Shown: positions 1 to 5,707 of the stretch, one piece after another
Layout of the letters: every line of letters starts with the position of its first letter
How positions within the stretch are numbered: position 1 is the stretch's first letter
From: Anaerolineales bacterium Chloro_02
GTDB taxonomy: Bacteria; Chloroflexota; Anaerolineae; Anaerolineales; Anaerolineaceae
Assembly: GCA_001603765.1 (NCBI GenBank)
Contig: LUZV01000075.1
Location: 1 to 16,273, forward strand
Length of the DNA stretch: 16,273 bases
Direction of reading: 5' to 3'
The notes under the pieces: generated by a model
Told to the model about the DNA's origin: nothing
Databases searched by the model: none
Seen by the model: only the letters and a program-made list of their open reading frames with translations
Position numbers and translations under genes: made by a program

Positions 1-74
1 GAAGGAGGCTGCATCAGCCCCCTGAGTTCCAGCGCAGTTTGTCTGACGTTCGTGCAGGATGCTGCCTTTAGTTA

Positions 75-83
75 TGTTAAAAT
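75..83 (+). promoter_or_regulatory. Extended -10 promoter of smpB
   Basis: The bases read TG-T-TAAAAT, an extended -10 element (TG at 75-76, hexamer 78-83). I see no convincing -35 hexamer 16-18 bases upstream, which is common for extended -10 promoters. The predicted transcription start is about 90, one or two bases before the smpB ATG at 92, so the message would have almost no leader. There is no Shine-Dalgarno sequence before the ATG, which agrees with this. Confidence 0.5.
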
Positions 84-91
84 AGACGCTT

Positions 92-541
92 ATGGACGTG
101 AAAGTTGTCGCAACGAATAAAAAAGCGCGCTTTGAGTACTTCATTGAAGAGACTTATGAAGCCGGCTTAGTCTTGAAGGGCACAGAGATTAAATCAATCC
201 GAACTGGTCAAATCAGCCTGCAAGAAGCCTATGTGCGCACGGACGGGAAACAAGCCTGGCTGGTTGGCGCGCATGTGGCGCCCTATGAGCACGCCAGCGC
301 CGCCCAACACGACCCATCCCGCGAGAGGAAGCTGCTGCTGCACAAGCGTGAGATTAAATCACTTTGGGACGGGGTGAGGATCAAAGGTATGACAATTGTT
401 CCGATCAAAGTCTATCTTAAAGCGGGCAGAGCCAAGCTTGAAATTGGGCTTGCCAAAGGTAAAAAACAGTACGATAAACGCGAGTCCATCAAAGAACGCG
501 ATATCGCGCGTGAGACTTCCCGCCGGTCGGGTGATTACTGA
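92..541 (+). CDS. smpB: SsrA-binding protein SmpB
   Basis: SmpB binds tmRNA and brings it to ribosomes stalled on broken messages, so that the nascent chain is tagged for proteolysis. The 149-aa product has the usual family length. It shows the OB-fold core with the hallmark segments LKGTEIKSIRTGQISLQEAY (about residues 28-47), the PYEHAS stretch, and KVYLKAGRAKLEIGLAKGKK near 110. The basic tail KRESIKERD leads to the flexible C-terminus that enters the decoding site. ATG at 92 is the only sensible start, because the conserved core begins soon after it. No tmRNA gene (ssrA) is seen in the window. The next gene begins about 50 bases on and has its own promoter, so co-transcription is not required. 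Confidence 0.96.
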   Translation: MDVKVVATNKKARFEYFIEETYEAGLVLKGTEIKSIRTGQISLQEAYVRTDGKQAWLVGAHVAPYEHASAAQHDPSRERKLLLHKREIKSLWDGVRIKGMTIVPIKVYLKAGRAKLEIGLAKGKKQYDKRESIKERDIARETSRRSGDY

Positions 542-559
542 GCCTAATCTCTACAGATT

Positions 560-588
560 TTGGCATGTCTGATCTTCATGGATATAAT
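560..588 (+). promoter_or_regulatory. Consensus promoter giving a leaderless L,D-transpeptidase message
   Basis: TTGGCA at 560-565 and a perfect TATAAT at 583-588 are separated by exactly 17 bases. The expected transcription start, seven bases after the -10, is 595, which is the A of an in-frame ATG. An upstream in-frame ATG at 565 overlaps the -35 element and would not be in the transcript. The start codon of the next gene is therefore set by the promoter. No Shine-Dalgarno sequence exists before 595. Confidence 0.75.
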
Positions 589-594
589 AAACAC

Positions 595-1692
595 ATGAAA
601 CTTAATCAAGATATCAGCCGAAGAGACTTTCTCAAGCTTAGTGGGATCGTTGCTGGCGCGGCGATGCTGCCCAGGTTTGAATCCGCCCGGAAAACACTCA
701 ACATGAGTTATCCGATTGGGAAAAAACTTGGCAGGGTTTGCGCAGGGGAGTACCGTTCGTGGATTGACCTGCGAACCGAGCCAAACATGGACGCGCCACT
801 GACCACCCGGGTTTGGCGGGATGATGTTTTTGAGATCAAGCAGGAAGTAATTGCCAACAAGCTTGATTTCAACCGCTACAACCAGCGCTGGTACGAAACC
901 GCCGACGGTTTTATCTATGCCCCCTTTGTCCAGCCGGTTAAAAATATTATCAACACACCGCTTTCCGCGCTGCCGTTGGATCAGGATGGAAAACCTGGCT
1001 TATGGGTTGAGATTACCCAGCCAGTCGTGAACATGGAGCTGACAAAATCACCCACGAACGCTTCTTCGTGGATTCGCGATTCGCAAGGTCTGGCTAAGCT
1101 TTACTATAGCCAGGTCTATTGGGCTTCGGATATTCGCCAGGCAAACGGCAGGACGGAGTATCTCCTATCCGAAAAGTACGGCGCGCTGCCGGATTACTAT
1201 TGGGTTGATGCCGCTGCCTGCCGTCCGATCACGCATGAAGAAGTCAGCCCAATCCGCCCAGAAGTTGGCGACAAGCGCATACTGGTAAATTTGCAGACCC
1301 AAACGCTATCTTGCTTTGAGGGATCGCATGAGGTTTATTTCTGCGATGTTTCGACCGGATATATCAAAGAGGGCAAGTGGCTGACCCCACCCGAAACAAC
1401 GCCGGTTTGGCGGAAGATGATTTCGCTCCACATGAGCGCTGGCGGCGTTTCGCAGTATGATTCGCCGGGAATTGGCTGGACTACTTTGTACCACGCTGAT
1501 GGTCAGGCGATCCACTCCGTTTATTGGCACAACAATTTTGGTATCGCGCTTTCACACGGCTGTATTAATTGCTTGCCCGATGACGCGAAGTGGATTTGGC
1601 GCTGGACGAACCCTGTGGTGTCGTATTACCCGGGTGAGCTGACGGTAACTGGCGCGGGTAATTCAACCTTTATTCAAGTGATAGAGAGTTAA
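595..1692 (+). CDS. Tat-exported L,D-transpeptidase (YkuD domain)
   Basis: This is a predicted exported peptidoglycan cross-linking enzyme of the YkuD family, which forms 3-3 links or attaches substrates to the wall through a catalytic cysteine. With the start at 595 (365 aa) the N-terminus carries SRRDFLK (Arg9-Arg10), a textbook twin-arginine motif, followed by a hydrophobic stretch. A bacterial SH3-like region covers about residues 40-105. The YkuD domain begins near the ILVNLQTQTLSCF strand and ends with a histidine upstream of SHGCINC, where Cys323 is the predicted nucleophile. The common form of the motif is SHGCVRM; here INC replaces VRM, which puts a second cysteine three residues on. 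I preferred 595 to the in-frame ATG at 565 because a consensus promoter overlaps the earlier codon. The gene fits the wall-synthesis theme of the window. The exact substrate is unknown. Confidence 0.9.
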   Translation: MKLNQDISRRDFLKLSGIVAGAAMLPRFESARKTLNMSYPIGKKLGRVCAGEYRSWIDLRTEPNMDAPLTTRVWRDDVFEIKQEVIANKLDFNRYNQRWYETADGFIYAPFVQPVKNIINTPLSALPLDQDGKPGLWVEITQPVVNMELTKSPTNASSWIRDSQGLAKLYYSQVYWASDIRQANGRTEYLLSEKYGALPDYYWVDAAACRPITHEEVSPIRPEVGDKRILVNLQTQTLSCFEGSHEVYFCDVSTGYIKEGKWLTPPETTPVWRKMISLHMSAGGVSQYDSPGIGWTTLYHADGQAIHSVYWHNNFGIALSHGCINCLPDDAKWIWRWTNPVVSYYPGELTVTGAGNSTFIQVIES

Positions 1693-1712
1693 CAGATCGG
1701 CAGCGAAAACCG

Positions 1713-2681
1713 ATGGTTGAAGTCTTTTTACTCACCACCGATCCTGCCAGCGCAAGGGTTGAAAAAGTTAAAGCCTTGCTTGCGGCTTTACAAGAAGCCT
1801 ACCCGCATCAACTCAGCCTGATTGAACTGCGCGAACAAGCGTTCTTCAGACGTCAGAGACAAGAAACCCTGATCGTTAGGGTTGAAGAGAACCAGGTGCC
1901 TAATCCAGAGGATGCTGAAACCCTTAGGCAAATGCTGTTCGAAGCCCATCAACACCAAAACTCGCCCGATTATCGTCCTGCCGCTCCAAAAGATAAGCTT
2001 AGTGGCAGAGAGCACGTTTCGTTGTGGTTTTCAAGGCATTATCTCGGGCTGATCAATGTGATCCTGGCTATTTACGCGCTGTTACCGGTGCTCGCGCCGG
2101 TTTTAATGAGGTTCAATTTTCCGGATCAGGCGGAAACGATCTACCGGATCTACCGTCCGCTCTGCCATCAGCTGGCATACCGCTCTTTTTTTCTTTTCGG
2201 AGAGCAGGCTGACTACCCGCTGGAAGTGCCACAGGGGTCTGGAAGGCTGACCTACTCGCTTGTATCGGGTAATGCCAATGAGGACTTGCAGGCTGCCAGT
2301 GAATTTGTTGGGGATGAAAAGATCGGCTACAAAATTGCCTTCTGCCAGCGCGACCTTGCCATTTACGCCTCGCTTTTGCTCTTTGGTTTGTTTTTTGCGC
2401 TAAGCGGGCGCAAAGCGAAACCGCTCCCCTGGTGGTTGTGGGTTCTTCTGGCGATCGGACCGATGGGGATGGATGGGGTTTGGCAGTTGGTCAGCAATTT
2501 ACAGCTGCCTTTCCTTGGCTGGCTGCCAGCGCATGAGAGTACACCTTTCCTGCGTGTTTTGACAGGCGCTAGTTTTGGCTGGTTTACCGCCTGGTTTGGC
2601 ATCCCGACGATTGAAGAAAGCGCTGGGCTGGACCGCGTTCGCCTTGAAGCCAAATCTGCAATAAAAGGACAGAGACCTTAA
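1713..2681 (+). CDS. DUF2085 membrane protein with thioredoxin-fold-like N-terminus
   Basis: This is a 322-aa membrane protein of unknown function. Residues 1-80 look like a soluble glutaredoxin/thioredoxin-like beta-alpha-beta unit: the opening strand is VEVFLLTTDP, then an amphipathic helix, then a second strand. The CxxC pair expected of an active redox protein is absent. From about residue 110 there are roughly four membrane segments. The DUF2085 signature appears as CHQLAYRSFF (Cys151) and later FCQRDLAIYASLLLFG, where the family usually has a C-x-R-C-x-G-type motif. About 45 polar residues separate the two halves, longer than I expect for the family. No Shine-Dalgarno sequence is obvious. 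It lies 20 bases after the L,D-transpeptidase and 4 bases before pgeF, so an operon is likely. The domain calls rest on motif recognition only. Confidence 0.75.
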   Translation: MVEVFLLTTDPASARVEKVKALLAALQEAYPHQLSLIELREQAFFRRQRQETLIVRVEENQVPNPEDAETLRQMLFEAHQHQNSPDYRPAAPKDKLSGREHVSLWFSRHYLGLINVILAIYALLPVLAPVLMRFNFPDQAETIYRIYRPLCHQLAYRSFFLFGEQADYPLEVPQGSGRLTYSLVSGNANEDLQAASEFVGDEKIGYKIAFCQRDLAIYASLLLFGLFFALSGRKAKPLPWWLWVLLAIGPMGMDGVWQLVSNLQLPFLGWLPAHESTPFLRVLTGASFGWFTAWFGIPTIEESAGLDRVRLEAKSAIKGQRP

Positions 2682-2685
2682 TGCC

Positions 2686-3468
2686 ATGAAAGAAATCCAA
2701 AACGAGGGGCTCGTTTATTACCAATTCACCAGCTTTGACCCAAACGCTGTGGATCACGCTATTTTCAGCCGTGTTGGTGGAAGCTCAGTGGAGGTTTACA
2801 CCAGCTTTAATCTTGGCGGCACTTGCGGGGATAACCCGGCGGCGGTTATCGCAAATCACGAAAAGCTTTTTAAGGTTTTCGGACGCTCATTTTCCAGCCG
2901 TTTTGACGTTTGGCAGGTGCACGGAAAAACTATTCTATTCGGCGATGAACCGCGCCCGCCAGACAAGAAGCATGCGCCGGCTGATGGAATTTTTACCGAT
3001 AAACCCGAAGTAACGCTCATCATGCGTTTTGCCGACTGTGTTCCGCTTGTGTTCCACGACCCTGTTCAGCGAGTCGTGGGGATCGTGCACGCCGGGTGGC
3101 AAGGCACGCTGCTAAAAATTGGAGAGGAAGCTGTCAGCGCCATCCAAAAGCGCTACGGCTCGCGGGCGGCTGATTTGCATGTTGGGCTGGGTCCCTCTAT
3201 TTGCGGTAAGTGCTATCAGATCGGCGAAGACGTGCGTCAGCAATTCCTGAAAGCATGGGGCAGTGAGGCTGACCAATTTATTCTCAGAGAACCGGATGGT
3301 CTGTATCTGGATTTATGGGGCGCGAATGAAATGGTATTACGCCAGGCTGGAGTGGGTCAGATTGAGAACCCGCGTATTTGCACCGCTGAGAACCTGGATG
3401 CATGGTATTCTTATCGCAAGGAAAAAGGAGCAACCGGTCGCTTTGCGGTTGTAATTGCCTTGAAATAG
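2686..3468 (+). CDS. pgeF: Multicopper polyphenol oxidase-like purine/peptidoglycan-editing protein PgeF (YlmD)
   Basis: This is a member of the laccase-domain family (YfiH/YlmD/PgeF). Members have been described as purine nucleoside-processing enzymes and, in E. coli, as acting on mis-incorporated muropeptides. All three zinc-ligand motifs are present in order: the histidine of WQVHG (His79), the cysteine of ADCVPL (Cys118) and the histidine of VHAGWQGT (His135). The length of 260 aa is typical. The C-terminal segment ICTAENLDAWYSYRKEKGAT matches the conserved end of the family. The start at 2686 follows the stop of the preceding gene by 4 bases; an ATG at 2681 is out of frame. The gene is followed 2 bases later by yggS and then yggT, the conserved ylmD-ylmE-ylmG order found near division genes in Gram-positive bacteria. 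Confidence 0.93.
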   Translation: MKEIQNEGLVYYQFTSFDPNAVDHAIFSRVGGSSVEVYTSFNLGGTCGDNPAAVIANHEKLFKVFGRSFSSRFDVWQVHGKTILFGDEPRPPDKKHAPADGIFTDKPEVTLIMRFADCVPLVFHDPVQRVVGIVHAGWQGTLLKIGEEAVSAIQKRYGSRAADLHVGLGPSICGKCYQIGEDVRQQFLKAWGSEADQFILREPDGLYLDLWGANEMVLRQAGVGQIENPRICTAENLDAWYSYRKEKGATGRFAVVIALK

Positions 3469-3470
3469 AG

Positions 3471-4223
3471 ATGTCCTCAGCTGATCCTGTTCTGACCCAG
3501 AAGATTAAAGAGCGCCTTGACGCGATTGAGGCGGAGGTGGAGCGCGCGGCAGAAAAGAGCGGACGATCATCCAAAGATGTGTTAATTTTGGCTGTAAGCA
3601 AAAGGCAGCCGCTGGGCATAATCCAAACGGCTTATGCTGCTGGTTTGCGGCACTTTGGTGAGAATTATGTTGAAGAAGCCGCGGAGAAGATCAATCAGTT
3701 GCGGGAGTTGAGAGATATCCGATGGGAAATGGTCGGTCATGTACAGAGCCGCAAATCCGGCGCGGTCGCGGCTGATTTTACACGGGTACATTCGCTTGAT
3801 TCTTTGAAACTTGCAAACCGATTGAACACCGCCAGAGAAACAAGGCAAAATGAACCAGCTCTTGAAGTTCTGCTGCAGCTCAACGTGAGTGGAGAGGCTT
3901 CGAAAGAAGGGTTTCCGGCGTGGGAGGAAGAGCAATGGGAAGCCATGCTGCCCACTGTCAGCGCGATTCAATCGCAAACTCATTTACGGCTGACTGGTCT
4001 GATGGCGATGCCGCCTCTGTTTGACGACCCCCAGCAAAGCCGACCATTTTTGCGAAAATTGCGGTTGGCGCGTGAGTTCTTTAACCAACAAATTCCGCAC
4101 CTGAATTTAACTGAACTCTCGATGGGCACGTCTTCTGACTTTGCCGTCGCGGTGGAGGAAGGCGCCACGATTATCCGCCTAGGGCAGGCGCTGCTTGGCC
4201 CGCGAAATTATTCAATAGGATGA
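3471..4223 (+). CDS. yggS: PLP homeostasis protein YggS/YlmE
   Basis: This is a cytosolic pyridoxal-phosphate-binding protein with an alanine-racemase-like TIM barrel and no known catalysis. Family members balance the PLP pool. The PLP lysine is Lys44 in LAVSKRQP. Other family signatures are HFGENYVEEA, WEMVGHVQSRKS (usually WHFIGxLQxNK), LDSLKLANRL, LQLNVSGEASKEGF, LRLTGLMAMPP, and SMGTSSDFAVAVEEGATIIR, where serines and glycines hold the phosphate. I chose ATG at 3471 (250 aa): it follows the pgeF stop by 2 bases and gives the normal family length. An upstream in-frame start at 3402 would lie inside pgeF and add 23 residues of pgeF shadow. WEMVGHVQSRKS is slightly divergent but should still bind PLP. 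Confidence 0.94.
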   Translation: MSSADPVLTQKIKERLDAIEAEVERAAEKSGRSSKDVLILAVSKRQPLGIIQTAYAAGLRHFGENYVEEAAEKINQLRELRDIRWEMVGHVQSRKSGAVAADFTRVHSLDSLKLANRLNTARETRQNEPALEVLLQLNVSGEASKEGFPAWEEEQWEAMLPTVSAIQSQTHLRLTGLMAMPPLFDDPQQSRPFLRKLRLAREFFNQQIPHLNLTELSMGTSSDFAVAVEEGATIIRLGQALLGPRNYSIG

Positions 4224-4227
4224 TGCA

Positions 4228-4494
4228 ATGAGATTGATTATTGAATTTGTTTTGGTTTTCTTACAGGTTACACGGTTTGTTTTGCTGATTGGCACGCTTC
4301 TGCCGCTGATTTTGCCCGCGGATAACAACCTTAGGATCGGGATCACGCGCATCATGGACCCGCTGCTGCGCCCTTTTCGAAAAATCATCAAACCCATCTC
4401 GGGGTTTGATTTTTCGCCTCTCGTGCTCTATTTCCTGCTTATTGGGCTCGAGACTCTGATCAGCCGTTCTCTGCTGCCGATGATTGTTAAGTGA
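4228..4494 (+). CDS. YggT-family membrane protein (YlmG)
   Basis: This is an 88-aa protein with two hydrophobic segments (about residues 3-28 and 62-85) separated by a basic loop. The loop contains DPLLRPFRKIIKPISGFDFSPLV, of which DPLLRPFR and DFSPLV are YggT hallmarks. The family is linked to division, nucleoid and thylakoid organisation, and osmotic tolerance; its molecular role is unclear. The gene starts 4 bases after yggS and closes the pgeF-yggS-yggT cluster. In Firmicutes and Actinobacteria sepF usually lies between yggS and yggT, and here it does not. The stop codon abuts the stop codon of the convergent zinc-ribbon gene. Confidence 0.9.
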   Translation: MRLIIEFVLVFLQVTRFVLLIGTLLPLILPADNNLRIGITRIMDPLLRPFRKIIKPISGFDFSPLVLYFLLIGLETLISRSLLPMIVK

Positions 4495-5196
4495 TCAGGA
4501 TTTGTAGAGAATTCTGCCGCAGTTTTTGCAATAGATCATTTTGGATGACGACTTGGCTGCCTGGATATCCGCTGGGGTGATGACCACACCGCACGCTCCG
4601 CAGCTGTCGTCATGGATTTCAGCAACCGCTCTGCCGGCTTTGCTTTTCATCAGGTTGCGGTAGATTCTGAAGGAATCCGCGTCCAGTTGATCAATCAGGA
4701 CTTGCCGTTGGGCGTCCACAAGGGGGATTTCGGCCTCGATTTTGTTTTTTTCGCTCATCAGCCTTGAATTTTCAGTTGCTTTTCGGTCTAAAACAGCCTG
4801 CAGCTCTTTGCGGGCGTTTTCTTCAAGGGCGTCAGCCTCCTCCACCTCCATCATGGCATGCAGCTGCTCCTCCTCAAGTTTGGCAATCGCGCGATCCAAC
4901 GCGTGAGTCTCCGCCTGGAGATCCTGCAGCTCCTTGGGGTTGCGAACTTTGCCGGAAAATAGGTTGCTCTGGGTCAGCTCGCGTTTGAGTTTCTTCTCGC
5001 GAGCTTGAGCGGCGAGATCATTTAGGCTGGATTCGCGAGATTTATGGATTTCCTGGGCTTCGGAAAACTTTGCTTTTGCCTGGATTACTTCTAAATCGGC
5101 GGCAATGATGCGGTCAATTTCTTTCAGCCGCGCGTTCATTTTCATCCGCAGTGTGTCCTGGGTCTGAAGGCGAAAAAGGGTGAAAGAAGTATTCAT
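4495..5196 (-). CDS. Coiled-coil protein with C4 zinc ribbon (DUF164/CdsZ-like)
   Basis: This is a 233-aa protein made of a long charged coiled coil (about residues 15-170, rich in Glu, Lys, Ala and Leu) followed by a C-terminal zinc ribbon. The ribbon is CGAC...CKNC, with Cys199, Cys202, Cys223 and Cys226 as zinc ligands. This is the architecture of the DUF164/CdsZ family, which is widespread and mostly uncharacterised. I placed the start at the ATG at 5196 because GGAG lies 5 bases upstream of it (5202-5205). A TTG at 5211 is in frame but lacks such support. The gene is divergent from mreB across a repeat-filled spacer and converges on yggT without an intergenic base. Its own extended -10 promoter lies just upstream. 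Confidence 0.88.
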   Translation of the reverse strand: MNTSFTLFRLQTQDTLRMKMNARLKEIDRIIAADLEVIQAKAKFSEAQEIHKSRESSLNDLAAQAREKKLKRELTQSNLFSGKVRNPKELQDLQAETHALDRAIAKLEEEQLHAMMEVEEADALEENARKELQAVLDRKATENSRLMSEKNKIEAEIPLVDAQRQVLIDQLDADSFRIYRNLMKSKAGRAVAEIHDDSCGACGVVITPADIQAAKSSSKMIYCKNCGRILYKS

Positions 5197-5210
5197 AATT
5201 GCTCCAGTCA

Positions 5211-5257
5211 AAGCAGGTATGCAAGTATTGTAACATTCATTCTGTTCTGACCTGCTT
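5211..5257. repeat. 8-bp perfect inverted repeat flanking the zinc-ribbon gene promoter
   Basis: AAGCAGGT at 5211-5218 and its exact complement ACCTGCTT at 5250-5257 lie on either side of the promoter at 5227-5235, with 31 bases between them. The left arm falls in the predicted 5' leader, right at the expected transcription start region, and the right arm lies near the -35 region. It could be a looping or dimer operator, or chance. No regulator is identified. Confidence 0.4.
5227..5235 (-). promoter_or_regulatory. Extended -10 promoter of the zinc-ribbon gene
   Basis: Read on the minus strand the bases are TG-T-TACAAT, a good extended -10 with the hexamer at 5227-5232. No clear -35 is seen. 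Transcription should start near 5220, giving a leader of about 24 bases that holds the GGAG ribosome site at 5202-5205. Confidence 0.6.
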
Positions 5258-5310
5258 GATTAAATGGGGTCAAAATGATTTGGTTCATAATCGTTTTTGG
5301 GTTAAGGTTT

Positions 5311-5580
5311 GAAGAATGGGGCAAGCCCGTTCCCTAGCGGAAGATGGTGGAATGGGGCAAGCCCGTTCCCTACAAAGGAAGAGGGCGGAACGGGGCAAGG
5401 CGGTTCTTTACCGGAAGATGGCGGAACGGGCAAGCCCGTTCCCTACCGGAAGACGGCGGAACGGGGCAAGCCCGTTCCCTACCGGAAGACGGCGGAACGG
5501 GGCAAGCCCGTTCCCTACCGGATGAATGGCGGAACGGGGCAAGCCCGTTCCCTACCGGAAGACGGTGGAACGGGGCAGGT
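5311..5580. repeat. Tandem array of about eight ~36-bp palindrome-bearing units
   Basis: The GCAAG core recurs at 5321, 5357, 5395, 5430, 5466, 5502 and 5539, with a damaged eighth copy at 5575, giving steps of 36, 38, 35, 36, 36, 37 and 36 bases. Each good unit contains an 8-base arm GGAACGGG, a 5-base loop GCAAG and the complementary arm CCCGTTCC, followed by CTACCGGAAGACGGC. The units starting at 5430 and 5466 are identical. The outer units carry substitutions and small indels, and the third has a disrupted right arm. Because 36 is a multiple of three, the array stays open in several reading frames, but it has no domain, ribosome site or codon bias. It lies upstream of both flanking promoters, so neither known transcript should contain it. 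The 50 or so bases on its left (5258-5310) show nothing I can name. Confidence 0.9.
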
Positions 5581-5623
5581 ATAATTCATTAAGTGATGAA
5601 AATCTATCATCTTTTTCTGTCTG

Positions 5624-5634
5624 GTCCTTAGGAC
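5624..5634. repeat. Small palindrome upstream of the mreB promoter
   Basis: GTCCT-T-AGGAC is a perfect inverted repeat with one central base. Its centre is about 30 bases upstream of the mreB -10 element, so it borders the -35 zone. It is a plausible operator half-site pair, but short enough to be chance. Confidence 0.35.
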
Positions 5635-5656
5635 AAATTCCATTGGTAGCCTACTA

Positions 5657-5665
5657 TGTTATAAT
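5657..5665 (+). promoter_or_regulatory. Extended -10 promoter of the mre operon
   Basis: The bases are TG-T-TATAAT, a perfect extended -10 with the hexamer at 5660-5665. The -35 position (around 5637) has only a weak match. Transcription should start near 5672, leaving a leader of about 36 bases that carries the GGAGA ribosome site. It probably drives mreB through rodA. Confidence 0.75.
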
Positions 5666-5707
5666 TGCGAGCATTATTCTCAAGGAATATTGGACGGAGA
5701 ACATACA

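Noticed and set aside
4..22. Hairpin at the left edge as a terminator
   Set aside because: The GGCTG/CAGCC stem is only 5 bp with imperfect extension and is not followed by a T run.
3402..3470. N-terminal extension of YggS
   Set aside because: It lies within pgeF in another frame and adds residues with no counterpart in the family. The ATG at 3471 gives normal length.
5311..5580. Possible CRISPR array
   Set aside because: The whole ~36-bp unit is repeated with no unique spacers, and no cas gene is present.
5309..5592. Open reading frames of 69-91 codons across the repeat array
   Set aside because: The frames are open in three registers because the repeat unit is 36 bases (a multiple of three). 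The products are low-complexity shadows of the repeat, without ribosome site or domain.
5595..5616. GATGA/TCATC hairpin followed by TTTTT as a terminator
   Set aside because: The stem is only 5 AT-rich base pairs and no gene runs into it, so it is probably chance.
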